Assembly (NCBI GenBank): GCA_023392615.1 | Contig: JAEVYT010000030.1 | Coordinates: 744,001 to 808,000 of the forward strand | DNA length: 64,000 bases | Direction of reading: 5' to 3' | DNA from: Bacillota bacterium | GTDB taxonomy: Bacteria; Bacillota; Clostridia; Lachnospirales; Lachnospiraceae | In this document: positions 18,197 through 27,373 of the stretch, piece by piece | How positions within the stretch are numbered: position 1 is the stretch's first letter | How the letters are laid out: each line of letters starts with the position of its first letter | Position numbers and translations under genes: made by a program | The notes under the pieces: model-generated | Seen by the model: the letters and a program-made list of their open reading frames with translations, nothing else | What the model was told of the DNA's origin: nothing | Databases searched by the model: none

Positions 18197-19727
18197 TAGC
18201 CTTGCTTTTTTGAGCTATAATTTTCTGATTATCGTTAGTTTTAATAACCTCATCACAGTATGTATTCGGTGTAAGTATTGTATTGACATCTGTATCAATA
18301 ATTCTGTTTTCTCCCGAATTATTATAAACACGTAATAATCCACTAGTAGCGCTTGCGTTAGTTAATGATAGATAGATAATCTTATCTTCTTGGATCTTGT
18401 AATCAACGACATTATCTGCAATCTTTTGTATTCTGCCATTGTGATATAGCATTAATGTACACGTACTTTTATCCTTGTTGTTTTTTAGTTGTTTGACATT
18501 CTTAGCATATAATAAGTTGCCAGTCTTCTCAAGTTGATCAGAGAACAAGGAACATACATCAGTATCTACTTTATGGTTATTAATATAAAGGTCACCGGTT
18601 GAACCGTGATTTTTCGGGTTTTTTAAATATGCAAAACTATCATCATTAAATGCATTGATATAGCCAATCACATCTTTTGCTTCCATTTTGCTTTCAGACA
18701 CGGTATCTTTATTTAAACTAACATGGTAAAGATTACTTTTATTTTTTTCGTTAATTATGTAAAACAACTCTTTGCCATTTGGATTAAAAGCATACATTTT
18801 AAGATCTTTTTGCTTGATTTTCGTTAGGGTTTCAAAAGGGCTGTTTACCGGCTTTGAATGTCCTTCTGAACAGTAGAAAATGGACCAGTTTCCAACCGAA
18901 GAATTAGTTGTTGTTTGGTAATACATGTCCCCATTCTCATATACATATAAAATCAATGGTTTATCCTTGGATATTGATATTTTGTCCTGACAATTTTTAA
19001 TAAGGAATAGTTCATTACCATCCGAATAATAGATTGTATTTAAATCCTTTGATACATATTGGATATCAGCCTGATCGGCTATTTTCTTAGCAGCTTTTTT
19101 GTTGTTTTTTTCATATAAGGATCCATCGGTTTTACTATAAATAATACGACTACATTTCTGATCGGTATAAAACTTCGATACTTCTTGATCTATCTTTTGA
19201 GCCTTCTTCGTATTAGCTTTATATAAATTGTGTTTGGAGATATAATAAAATTTATTACCTTTTGTGTTTGTTGTAAATGATTCAACATCGGACGCTATTT
19301 TATGTTTTTCATCCGATAGAGAATTCAATCTATATCTAAAATACTCGGATTTTCCATCTACTAATGAATAAAACAACCATTTTCCGTTCGTGCTTAAGTT
19401 TAGAGGTTGAGGTTCACTTGTATGATCTTTATAATAATCTTTTACGATTTCCAAAGGTTTGATTTCATTCAGAGGTGTATGATAAAGTGAACCTCCCTTT
19501 ATGTAAAATACATTTTCAGTCGGTTGTACGCTCTGAGGTGTGGTCTTTTTTACAATAAATCCTACCAATAAAACTGTTGTTATTAATGCAAATGTGGCTA
19601 TAATTCCATAAAAAATCCTACGCAGTATTTTGTTGTAACGCTTCTGATTACTTTCTACCTTTGTTCCACAGAAATAACAAACCTTTGCGTTATCTTTTAA
19701 TTCAGCACTACAATTAATACAATTCAT
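18192..19727 (-). CDS. Zinc-ribbon membrane protein with extracellular repeat-rich domain, function unknown
   Basis: A 511-residue protein starting at the ATG behind AAAGGGGG; an upstream in-frame ATG has no such site. An N-terminal zinc ribbon (MNCINCSAEL ... VCYFCGTKV, Cys at 3, 6, 18 and 21) is followed by one membrane segment (about 37-61), then about 440 residues with repeated short YY/FY strand motifs (FYYISKHNLY, IYYSDGNELF, MYYQTTTN). This suggests a beta-propeller-like sensor domain outside the cell. The organisation is common in Clostridia, but I do not recognise a named function. Confidence 0.75.
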   Translation of the reverse strand: MNCINCSAELKDNAKVCYFCGTKVESNQKRYNKILRRIFYGIIATFALITTVLLVGFIVKKTTPQSVQPTENVFYIKGGSLYHTPLNEIKPLEIVKDYYKDHTSEPQPLNLSTNGKWLFYSLVDGKSEYFRYRLNSLSDEKHKIASDVESFTTNTKGNKFYYISKHNLYKANTKKAQKIDQEVSKFYTDQKCSRIIYSKTDGSLYEKNNKKAAKKIADQADIQYVSKDLNTIYYSDGNELFLIKNCQDKISISKDKPLILYVYENGDMYYQTTTNSSVGNWSIFYCSEGHSKPVNSPFETLTKIKQKDLKMYAFNPNGKELFYIINEKNKSNLYHVSLNKDTVSESKMEAKDVIGYINAFNDDSFAYLKNPKNHGSTGDLYINNHKVDTDVCSLFSDQLEKTGNLLYAKNVKQLKNNKDKSTCTLMLYHNGRIQKIADNVVDYKIQEDKIIYLSLTNASATSGLLRVYNNSGENRIIDTDVNTILTPNTYCDEVIKTNDNQKIIAQKSKAK

Positions 19728-19902
19728 GATTACCCCCTTTACATAGCACAACTCTTCGATAAAAATAGCGAATATTTATGCATGGTAGTATTATCCATTA
19801 TTAACCACATAAAGTCAATAAAAATAAAATTTAACATATTTCACATATTTTACCTTGTAACATTGATTCGGTAAAAAGCTGAATATACACTTGATACATA
19901 AA

Positions 19903-20640
19903 CTATTGGTAGTTCAGTAGATAATCAATCTTTTTCAGGGTATCTCCGATGCTCTCATGAATTTCGATAATATTATTCTCGTTGTAATAGGGTGTAGCTG
20001 TTTTATTTATGATAATCATATACTTTGCTCTCCGATTATATAATTCAGGAATCATAGCAACTGGATATACGGTAAGGGAAGTTCCTAATACTATTAATAA
20101 ATCAGTTGAAGGTAACAGAGGATAAACTTCTGACATTTTATTAACACTTTCTTCGTATAAAACGATATCTGGCTTTATCAACGAGCGACACGAGCATCGA
20201 TATCCTTCTTCATTTGATAGTACATCATTTAATTCATACTTCTTGCCACATCCAATGCATGTACAGCTTTTTATATTGCCATGAACCTCGATTACATTTT
20301 TTGAACCTGCCATTGAATGTAATTGATCAATGTTTTGAGTGACCACTGTAATATTCTTCGTTTCTTCCCATTTTGCAATGATTTGATGTCCTATGTTTGG
20401 TTTTGCAGAATCGCAGTTCAGATATTGTGCAATATAATCCCAGAAAACACTTGGATTTTGCTTAAAAAAACTCAAAGAAAGAATTGTCTCTGGCTTTAAA
20501 CCGTGGAATTGACCTTGATACAATCCGGTACCTGAACGAAAATCAGGAATACCGGATTCGGTAGACATACCTGCTCCTGTGAGAAACATAATCTTTTGTG
20601 ATTTCCCTATTATAGAGGCACATTGAGTAAACAAGTCCAT
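19903..20640 (-). CDS. cobB: Sir2-family NAD-dependent protein deacylase
   Basis: A 245-residue sirtuin. NAD-binding motifs are GAGMSTESGIPDFR (22-35) and TQNIDQLH (101-108); catalytic H120 lies in EVHGN. The zinc site uses Cys at 126/128, 131, 149 and 151 (CTCIGC and RCSC). LGTSLTVYP (about 187) binds the cofactor. It removes acetyl or other acyl groups from lysines, producing nicotinamide and O-acyl-ADP-ribose. The window also encodes phosphoketolase, whose product acetyl-phosphate acetylates proteins, but the two genes are not linked. AAAGGATATTC precedes the start. Confidence 0.92.
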   Translation of the reverse strand: MDLFTQCASIIGKSQKIMFLTGAGMSTESGIPDFRSGTGLYQGQFHGLKPETILSLSFFKQNPSVFWDYIAQYLNCDSAKPNIGHQIIAKWEETKNITVVTQNIDQLHSMAGSKNVIEVHGNIKSCTCIGCGKKYELNDVLSNEEGYRCSCRSLIKPDIVLYEESVNKMSEVYPLLPSTDLLIVLGTSLTVYPVAMIPELYNRRAKYMIIINKTATPYYNENNIIEIHESIGDTLKKIDYLLNYQ

Positions 20641-20884
20641 GAATATCCTTCTTTCTTGAATATTAGTTATAGTGAGTTATTTTCTTGTTTGAATATTATT
20701 ACAATATATAAAGGGGTAATTCCCTTAATTCTAATTTATTACCGTATATGGCAGGGTTTTAGATTAAATTGTGCGGATTATCCAACGATTTATGCGGATT
20801 TTCACTTTATAATATTTATATAATGCTTATAATATAATCATCAATTATAAATAATCTGCAAATACTATTATGAGAGGAGAAATT

Positions 20885-21541
20885 ATGCGTTATAACAAAA
20901 TATCAATTTTATTATTTGTGTTACTGGTTGTCTCTACGTTAATTGCATGCTCAAAACAAGAATCAAGTAATAAGAAACCTGCGGAGAAAGTTACAACCTC
21001 TCCAACCCCAGCCACGAACAAAGAGCCTGAAGCTACATTAACTCCAACCCCACTGGTCACTATACTTGATCAAGTGAATAAACTTCCAAAGATTGAGGTG
21101 ACATCCGATCAACTTAGGGAGGATGGAAAATGGCGTTCAATAATTACCTACACCAAATACGGAGAAAATATGTCTCCCCAATTATCATGGGATACATTTG
21201 ATGGAGCATCCTATTATGCTATCTATATGTTTGATCCTACTGCTCAAAATTGGTTACATTGGATGGTAAAAGATCTAACCAAAACGAATCTTAAACTTGG
21301 AGAGAAACTAAAAAATAGTGATTATGTTGGTCCATATCCTCCTAGTGGAACACATACATACGTTATATCAGTGTACGCCCTAAAAGATAAGCCTGATTCC
21401 TATGGTGGCACCACGGATGCAGCGAATCGGAAGGTAGATCGTATCATAAGCGGACTAGATATATCAGGTGGGAAACCCGGTAATATAATTGCAAAAGGCG
21501 AAATATCCGGAACCTACACGTATGGGGAAAAAGTAAAATAA
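20885..21541 (+). CDS. PEBP/YbhB-family lipoprotein
   Basis: A 218-residue lipoprotein. The signal peptide ends in the lipobox LIAC (Cys about 22), then a Thr/Pro-rich linker, then a phosphatidylethanolamine-binding/Raf-kinase-inhibitor-like domain. Family signatures are GENMSPQLSW, MFDPTAQNWLHWMV and YVGPYPPSGTHTYVISVYAL. The ligand is unknown; PEBP proteins bind small anionic molecules in a surface pocket. I chose the ATG that follows GAGAGGAGAAATT over an in-frame ATG 15 bases earlier that overlaps this ribosome site. Confidence 0.88.
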   Translation: MRYNKISILLFVLLVVSTLIACSKQESSNKKPAEKVTTSPTPATNKEPEATLTPTPLVTILDQVNKLPKIEVTSDQLREDGKWRSIITYTKYGENMSPQLSWDTFDGASYYAIYMFDPTAQNWLHWMVKDLTKTNLKLGEKLKNSDYVGPYPPSGTHTYVISVYALKDKPDSYGGTTDAANRKVDRIISGLDISGGKPGNIIAKGEISGTYTYGEKVK

Positions 21542-21565
21542 TTACTCAAACGGTTGTATTCATAT

Positions 21566-22489
21566 TCAAGATTCAAAAAGTGATTGATATTCGTTTGGTG
21601 TTTGACCAAATTGTTTTTTAAAAGTTCGCGAAAAATATCCAACATCGGAATACCCTACTCTCATGGAAACCTCCATAATGGGTATTCCGGTATCCCTTAA
21701 AATTCCTGCAGCCAATTGCATACGCATTTTAACAAAATAGTTCATTACACTGGTATTCATTTCTTTCTTAAACTCATTGTTGATTTTATTCCTATTGCAG
21801 GCAAATTCTTTTTCGATCATCTCAAGCGTAATTTTACTATTAATATTCTGGTATAGGTAATTAATTATGGAATAGACTAAAGTGTTTGAATGTATCTTAA
21901 TTGGAGCCTCTTCATTATAAGACTTTTTCTCGTTTCTTAATCCTTCAAGATAAAATAGTAGCTCTATAAAGTACGATCTACTTCGGCATGGCCAAAACCC
22001 ATCCTTTTGATGGGTTAATTCCGCATCGATTCTATCTAATAAACTATGTAAAGCATTTGATGATGTAGGATCGATGATGATAAGAATACGTTTTGAGCCC
22101 GATATGTCATAGAATGTGCTAAGTAATGTTAAATCCTGATATATGGTGGTACCACCATAAGAATCATATAATTTTTGATTAATAAATGTATAATCCAGAC
22201 AATCGTTGAGCGTGGTTGGACGGAAAAATAAAACAGTTATAACGAATCCAATATTCTTATCTATTCTGATTGTATCTGTATGATTTAAGCATATAATTGC
22301 AGGAGAAGAGACTTGTAGCATACGGTTATTGCATTCAATTAGCCCATTCCCACCAGAGAATAAAATCAATTTACAAGATTGCGTATCATTTAGGTGATGA
22401 TAGGCGTTCTCGTTAAGGATCTTTAGATATACTATTCGATTCCACTCGGTATCATAGCTTTTTGTATACAGATTAAGTAAGTGATCCAT
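21566..22489 (-). CDS. AraC-family transcriptional regulator
   Basis: A 307-residue regulator. The N-terminal about 170 residues form a cupin-like sensor with no recognised ligand. The C-terminal AraC domain (about 205-305) has two helix-turn-helix units: ITLEMIEKEFACNRNKINNEF and the conserved second one, PIMEVSMRVGYSDVGYFSR followed by FKKQFGQTPNEY. It is convergent with the PEBP gene and not obviously linked to a target operon. An AGAAGGAGC ribosome site precedes the start. Confidence 0.88.
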   Translation of the reverse strand: MDHLLNLYTKSYDTEWNRIVYLKILNENAYHHLNDTQSCKLILFSGGNGLIECNNRMLQVSSPAIICLNHTDTIRIDKNIGFVITVLFFRPTTLNDCLDYTFINQKLYDSYGGTTIYQDLTLLSTFYDISGSKRILIIIDPTSSNALHSLLDRIDAELTHQKDGFWPCRSRSYFIELLFYLEGLRNEKKSYNEEAPIKIHSNTLVYSIINYLYQNINSKITLEMIEKEFACNRNKINNEFKKEMNTSVMNYFVKMRMQLAAGILRDTGIPIMEVSMRVGYSDVGYFSRTFKKQFGQTPNEYQSLFES

Positions 22490-22531
22490 AAATGTTTTGC
22501 TCCTTCTATCCTTCTCTTTATCCGATTATAG

Positions 22532-22580
22532 AAAAGGACAAAAAATCAAGCATAGGAATGCAGATGAATTTTGTCCTTTT
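22532..22580. terminator. Hairpin between ndk and the AraC gene
   Basis: AAAAGGACAAAA pairs perfectly with TTTTGTCCTTTT, 25 bases after the ndk stop. It probably ends the ndk transcript. Because it also lies just upstream of the AraC gene, an operator role is possible. Confidence 0.6.
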
Positions 22581-22604
22581 GTATTGTATTATTTAATATT
22601 TAAC

Positions 22605-23021
22605 TTAACTTTCAAATCTGATTAAGTCTCTCCAGATTTCAATCTCTTGTTTTGCTACTTCAACTGATTCGGAGCCGTGTACCGTATTGGCTTGTACATT
22701 ATCACCGTACATATATCGTATGGTACCGGGTCTGGCTTTTAACGGATTCGTTGATCCATTAATCTCCCTTACAATTTCAACTACATTTTCCCCTTCTAGA
22801 ATAAGCACTTCTACTTCAGAGGATGACATGAAAGCTACTAAACTCTCAAAGAACTCTTTCCCAATATGTGCAGAATAATGTTTCTCTAATACTTCTCTGG
22901 TCGGTAATACCCTATGTGCATGAATGATTTCCAGGCGATTATCTTCGTAAATTGATATGATTTTTCCTACTAACTTTTTCTTTACTGCTTCCGGTTTAAT
23001 AATTACAAGAGTTCTTTCCAT
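22605..23021 (-). CDS. ndk: Nucleoside diphosphate kinase
   Basis: A 138-residue enzyme that passes the terminal phosphate from ATP to other nucleoside diphosphates. The catalytic histidine is H115 in NTVHGSES; the N-terminal ERTLVIIKPEAV and ARPGTIRYMYG (about 96-106) are typical. Length is normal. GAAAGGTGTG precedes the start with slightly long spacing. It appears to stand alone, with a hairpin behind it. Confidence 0.95.
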   Translation of the reverse strand: MERTLVIIKPEAVKKKLVGKIISIYEDNRLEIIHAHRVLPTREVLEKHYSAHIGKEFFESLVAFMSSSEVEVLILEGENVVEIVREINGSTNPLKARPGTIRYMYGDNVQANTVHGSESVEVAKQEIEIWRDLIRFES

Positions 23022-23194
23022 ATCGAATACACACCTTTCGTACCTTTATTTATAATACTTCTTAATTATTACCATGAATACCAGTCTTTACTACTTTATT
23101 ATAGAACATTATACTGATTTATTAAAGTATAAAAATTTATTTTAACATAACATTGATACTTCAAAGAATTATATTGTAACATCAACTTATATTA

Positions 23195-23914
23195 CTATAC
23201 ATAATATACTTTTGCATTACCAAAGCTTACATTTCCGTGAATGGTAACTACAGGGGAGTCTTCATTCCCACCCTTATTAACGATGTCGGTATCACCGAAC
23301 ACAACATGAACATCGTTGATGATGTTCCAAGAACTTGGTATATATAATTTTGCGTCACCAAATGATACATCCAAATAGATATCAGCTTTACCGGATGGAA
23401 CCTGTGCGTGATCGAAATATACCTTAGCTGTTCCAAAAGAACTTTTTATATCAGCTTTTTGAAAATTATCTGAGTTTACATATTTAATGCACTCGCCGAA
23501 ACTGGTGCTACACTTAACCGTATCGTTATCCGGTTGATTAATAACATTTTTACCAAAAGTGCTGTCGTGATGATTGTAATGCCATCTGTGACCATACACA
23601 CGTGATTTACGAAAGATTAATGAAAATCCTACACTTAGACAAAATGCTGTGAATAATGCCGGCCAAGGAGTGAATTTCTCGATATGAAGTTCTTTGCTAA
23701 ATAGGATTGCTATAAATGCGATTGGGAAAAAAATGCCCCAAAAATCAATATAAATCAAGCTTTTTAATGTAATACCACCAAGAATCACAGATGCTACGAT
23801 GGTAAACGCATTTACATTTGATAAAGCATCATGGAAAAATCCAAATTGGTTTAATAAAATTAATACGGCTGCTATAATAAATAACAATCCCCAATAGGTT
23901 TCTCTTCTTTTCAT
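23195..23914 (-). CDS. LiaF-like membrane protein (cell-envelope stress type)
   Basis: A 239-residue protein. The first about 105 residues hold four hydrophobic segments (starting YWGLLFIIAAVLILLNQFGFF). The C-terminal half is a beta-rich LiaF/DUF2154-like domain built of repeated FG motifs (CSTSFGECIKYV, SSFGTAKVYFDH, VSFGDAKLYIP, VVFGDTDIV, VSFGNAKVYYV). It overlaps the upstream LytTR gene by ATGA, so translation is coupled. LiaF proteins restrain envelope-stress signalling in other Firmicutes. Here the partner is a LytTR regulator rather than LiaSR. Confidence 0.8.
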   Translation of the reverse strand: MKRRETYWGLLFIIAAVLILLNQFGFFHDALSNVNAFTIVASVILGGITLKSLIYIDFWGIFFPIAFIAILFSKELHIEKFTPWPALFTAFCLSVGFSLIFRKSRVYGHRWHYNHHDSTFGKNVINQPDNDTVKCSTSFGECIKYVNSDNFQKADIKSSFGTAKVYFDHAQVPSGKADIYLDVSFGDAKLYIPSSWNIINDVHVVFGDTDIVNKGGNEDSPVVTIHGNVSFGNAKVYYV

Positions 23915-24372
23915 ATACTTTTCCTCTTTTCTTCTAATCTACATTTTAATGATTTATAATATAATCTGGAGACATAAACTTGTTTATGTGTTCCTATGAA
24001 CTGTACCTCGCTGGAAGCAGTAAGATTTCTGGAAATTGAATAAATTTGATTTACGTTTAGGATAGTTGATTTTGAAACTCTCATAAAATATCCAGGTAAC
24101 TTTTCTTCTAATTCGTATAGACGATATGTAGTCTCAAAAATGTTATTCGCCGTATGTGCACTAATACAGTTATCAGCAGTCTCAAAAAAAAGAATGCTTT
24201 CAAGTGGCATATAATATTCTACATTTCCCTTGTATAACATAAGATGCTGAGAACCCCTTGTAATATCCATCAGGGCATCGTAGACCTTCTGGGTCTTATC
24301 ATCTAATATGTTACTACGAATTATAATCTCATCTTCTTTCAGATTTTCATCAATTTCAACTCTTACTTTCAT
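23911..24372 (-). CDS. LytTR-domain DNA-binding protein without receiver domain
   Basis: A 153-residue protein. About 45 N-terminal residues without a recognised domain are followed by a LytTR DNA-binding domain (about 48-148), with YYMPLESILFFETADN, a TYRLYELEEKLPGYFMRVSKS block and NVNQIYSI. There is no phospho-receiver, so activity must be set another way. A four-base ATGA overlap with the LiaF-like membrane gene suggests the membrane protein controls it. GGAGATGAG precedes the ATG. Confidence 0.85.
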   Translation of the reverse strand: MKVRVEIDENLKEDEIIIRSNILDDKTQKVYDALMDITRGSQHLMLYKGNVEYYMPLESILFFETADNCISAHTANNIFETTYRLYELEEKLPGYFMRVSKSTILNVNQIYSISRNLTASSEVQFIGTHKQVYVSRLYYKSLKCRLEEKRKSI

Positions 24373-25013
24373 TTGCTCATCTCCATAATCCTATTATAAT
24401 TATTGAAATAAATATGTAAATAGATAAAAACTAAGAGGTAAATTAGTTGATGCAAGTGGTAAGTAATAATTCCTATCGTGTTTTATCAATTTAAAAGCTA
24501 TATTCTGTCTGCTTAGTATATAAATGAGCTAATCATGCACAGGCGTCCTTCCATCATTATACATTAATTAAATTGTTTTTCCAAGAAATCTACTTTATTA
24601 ATCATGTTGGGATAAAAAACATGGCCGTAATTGCATGTAAAAGCATTTGAGGTGGTTTGTTTAGTCTCTTCAATCATAATTTCATCCTTAGCATTGTATC
24701 AAGTGAGAACTAAGCTTGCACATGCGGCACCGATTTCAATTTAGTTTAGCTTAACAACTCTTGGTGTAGGATCATCAACTGGTTCATGTTCGGAAATGCT
24801 TGTGTCAAACGATGTATCAGTCCTTTTTGATGGTATATTCGGAACACAGAAAAGTTAAATATATTTTTATATCAAATTTCATACTAATTATTATTGAATA
24901 TTGCATTTGGAAATATAATACTTTATAATGGAACCTAGTGTAGATGTAATAGCTAAAATGATACATATTTTCTACTACAAAATTATGCTACAAAATTATA
25001 TGGGGGTAATAAC
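24373..25013. other. AT-rich gap with two small possible coding remnants
   Basis: No complete gene is evident. On the minus strand, a stop-free stretch closing at 24741 reads like the C-terminus of a lost gene (TDTSFDTSISEHEPVDDP), but a stop codon lies about 110 bases upstream. A 37-codon frame with an AAGGAT site lies at 24564-24677 (MIEETKQTTSNAF...). Both could be chance. Promoter elements for the Big_2 gene would lie in the last 150 bases. Confidence 0.4.
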
Positions 25014-26525
25014 ATGAAGAAGTACATATCATATTTTTTAGCGATTTGCTTAATCGCATCTTTGCTTATCTTTCCTTCTCAGACCAATTCAAAGGTTGCT
25101 GAGGCAGCTACTATTTCATTAAAGGCAAAACTTACAACTCTTGAGGTAGGATCGACAACGACTCTTTCAATATCAGGAACCAAGAAAAAGGTATCCTGGT
25201 CAAGTAGTAACAAGAGCTATGTTAAAGTTGACACAAAAGGCAAGGTAACCGCTGTAAAAAAAGGATCAGCAACAATTACTGCAACAGTAAGCGGTAAAAA
25301 GTTAAAACTTAAAATTAACGTTGTGGAAAAAACCGCATTGAGTTGTTCATCTATTACTCTTAATGTTGGTAAAAGAGACTTTGTAAGAGTGAATGGTAAA
25401 GATACTGGTGCTATTAAAACTGCTACTTGGACCACAAGTGCTCCAAAAGTAGCATCTGTTGACAAAACAGGAGTTATAACAGGTATTAAAAAAGGAACTG
25501 CTACAATTACAGCATCCATTCATGGTAAAAAATATAGCTGCAAGGTAACAGTTAATGATAAAATCGCTTTATCTAACACGGCTCTCACACTAACGCAAGG
25601 GAAAACACAGGCATTATCTTTTAAAAATGTTAAATGTCGTGCGATATGGTCATCAAATAATAAGAACGTAGCTTATGTATCCTATGACGGTATCGTAACC
25701 GCTGTTGGTAAAGGTACTGCAATTATCACCGGTAGAATTGATGGAGTTGATTATCCATGTAAAGTTACAGTGATGAATTTATCAAGTACTAATCAAACTT
25801 CACAGCTCGTATTCGTAGGGGATAAAACAACGAAACTTGCATTACCGGCTAATGCAACGGGTTTGGTTGCATGGACCTCAGATAACCCTTCTGCAGTTGG
25901 GGTAGATAACGGAACTTTGAATGTAATAAAAGTCGGTAGTGCAACAGTAACCGCTACCATAGGTACTGCAAAATATACATATTTTATTGTAGCCGTTAGT
26001 GCAGCAAATCCGTTTGTTAAGGTTGGTAATGATGTTGCTACTGGTCAAAGCTTTGGTACATTACATTTTTCTACTCCAAAAAGCTGGAGTTATGAGGGAG
26101 ATGTTATTGAGGGTACATACGAGGGAATGGGATCTCCTACCGAAGATAGTATGTCATATTTATCAATCAGTATCACTAATACCGGAAAAAAAGCTCCAGA
26201 TTATTATACCGTAAAGAAAAAATTTGAAAAAGAGTTTTCTCTATCTGCTATGAAGAAAGAATTAGAAGATCTATTAGGCGATTCGGATTCTGGCATGAAA
26301 TTTTCGATTGCTAACTTTAAACAAGTTACTCTTCCGACCAATATCGGTAATGTGCTAAGAACTGATGTTACTATGAAAATGGGAGGAATAAGTATAAGTA
26401 CAACAGCATACTCATTTGTCTTCGATCAATATGAAGTAACAGTAACTGTAATGGATTTAGGTGGTAATCCCATTTCACAAAATTCAATACTTTCCATAGT
26501 AAATACCTTCTATGTTCAAAATTAA
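25014..26525 (+). CDS. Secreted Big_2 (Ig-like) repeat protein
   Basis: A 503-residue exported protein. The signal peptide covers residues 1-33. Four bacterial Ig-like group 2 domains follow (about 34-103, 104-180, 181-247 and 250-325), each with a WSSSN/WTTSAP/WTSDNP strand and a GKVTAVKKGSATITA-type motif. The last about 170 residues form a separate domain (SFGTLHFSTPKSWSYEGD...) resembling small PsbP-like surface domains, but I do not recognise it with confidence. There is no LPXTG or membrane anchor, so it may be released or bound by carbohydrate contacts. A strong terminator follows. Confidence 0.82.
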   Translation: MKKYISYFLAICLIASLLIFPSQTNSKVAEAATISLKAKLTTLEVGSTTTLSISGTKKKVSWSSSNKSYVKVDTKGKVTAVKKGSATITATVSGKKLKLKINVVEKTALSCSSITLNVGKRDFVRVNGKDTGAIKTATWTTSAPKVASVDKTGVITGIKKGTATITASIHGKKYSCKVTVNDKIALSNTALTLTQGKTQALSFKNVKCRAIWSSNNKNVAYVSYDGIVTAVGKGTAIITGRIDGVDYPCKVTVMNLSSTNQTSQLVFVGDKTTKLALPANATGLVAWTSDNPSAVGVDNGTLNVIKVGSATVTATIGTAKYTYFIVAVSAANPFVKVGNDVATGQSFGTLHFSTPKSWSYEGDVIEGTYEGMGSPTEDSMSYLSISITNTGKKAPDYYTVKKKFEKEFSLSAMKKELEDLLGDSDSGMKFSIANFKQVTLPTNIGNVLRTDVTMKMGGISISTTAYSFVFDQYEVTVTVMDLGGNPISQNSILSIVNTFYVQN

Positions 26526-26674
26526 TCTTGGGGATAAAATAAAGAATAAGTGTTATTAATCTGACATTTAAATGAGATAAAAGTTTATTCTGATTAATAC
26601 TATTTGATTTTTGACCTATACGGTTTTTGCAGAACATGCAAGTAATAGACAGCCAAACGAGAAATATTCATTAA

Positions 26675-26715
26675 CAATAAAAGAGAAACACGCATAGCGT
26701 GTTTCTCTTTTATTG
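26675..26715. terminator. Bidirectional terminator with 19-bp stem
   Basis: CAATAAAAGAGAAACACGC pairs perfectly with GCGTGTTTCTCTTTTATTG around a 3-base loop, with A/T tracts on both sides. Its right arm overlaps the last codons of the LysM gene. It serves both convergent genes. Confidence 0.92.
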
Positions 26716-27078
26716 TGGAGTTGCTTTTGATGTTGATGATTTATAATAAGGAACAATAATATAATTGCCGGCATGGATATCATCACTGGTTAACCCATTG
26801 GCTGATTTGATTTCTTTTATGTAGGCATTCATGTCTGAATAGTTATCACTAAAATAATCTGAGGCAATACCCCATAGAGTGTCACCACTCTTCACTTCCA
26901 CGCTTGTAACTAACTTGATACTTTCTTTGTTGCTCTGAGCAGTTACGGTTTTTGCGATAAATCCAACAGATATTAAAAGTAGGATTATTAATAGTGCAAT
27001 TGCCATACTCCAAATTCTTTTCTTATTGGCCACATAATAATGCTGCCCTTCTGCCATCCTATATGTTGTTCTATTCAT
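26710..27078 (-). CDS. LysM membrane protein, YneA-like SOS division inhibitor
   Basis: A 122-residue protein. A short cytoplasmic N-terminus is followed by one membrane segment (about 23-43, WSMAIALLIILLLISVGFIA) and a LysM domain (about 60-110, VEVKSGDTLWGIASDYF). Size, topology and divergence from lexA match Bacillus YneA, which blocks division during DNA damage. The start chosen is the ATG 8 bases after GGGAGG. Its promoter (TTGACA-17-TATAAT) contains a LexA-like box in the spacer, so SOS control is directly supported. The function itself is inferred. Confidence 0.8.
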   Translation of the reverse strand: MNRTTYRMAEGQHYYVANKKRIWSMAIALLIILLLISVGFIAKTVTAQSNKESIKLVTSVEVKSGDTLWGIASDYFSDNYSDMNAYIKEIKSANGLTSDDIHAGNYIIVPYYKSSTSKATPQ

Positions 27079-27200
27079 ATACATACCTCCCGATATAATT
27101 ATCGATAATTGCATCAATCATTTTCATCATTATAATATGGGTCACGGTCATCAGATGTCTCGGTTTAATATATTTTTTTAATTTTTTCGAACGTATGATG

Positions 27201-27252
27201 CGAACATTTGTTTTGTTGTTATAATTATATGACACGAACATCTGTTTGTCAA
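27201..27252 (-). promoter_or_regulatory. LexA-controlled promoter of the LysM (YneA-like) gene
   Basis: On the minus strand, TTGACA (27247-27252) and TATAAT (27224-27229) are separated by exactly 17 bases. A LexA-like box CGAACATCTGTTTG (27235-27248) lies inside the promoter and a second, CGAACATTTGTTTT (27201-27214), lies just downstream of the -10 box. Firmicute LexA sites have the form CGAAC-N4-GTTYG or GAAC-N4-GTTT. Confidence 0.85.
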
Positions 27253-27300
27253 CATTAAATCGAACATATATTCCTTTTTGCAAACATTTTTTCGGTTTTC

Positions 27301-27341
27301 AGAACATTCGTTTTGCATTTTCTTGGGTGTTATGTTATAAT
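27301..27341 (+). promoter_or_regulatory. LexA-autoregulated promoter of lexA
   Basis: TTGCAT (27313-27318), 17 bases and TATAAT (27336-27341) form the promoter. A LexA-like box AGAACATTCGTTTT (27301-27314) abuts the -35 box. A weaker box, CGAACATATATTCC, lies at 27261-27274. Confidence 0.85.
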
Positions 27342-27373
27342 GAAGCAAATAAGGAATGGAGGCCGACATATTT

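Noticed and set aside
25217..25519. Minus-strand frame inside the Big_2 gene
   Set aside because: It is the shadow of a repetitive coding sequence, with no ribosome site.
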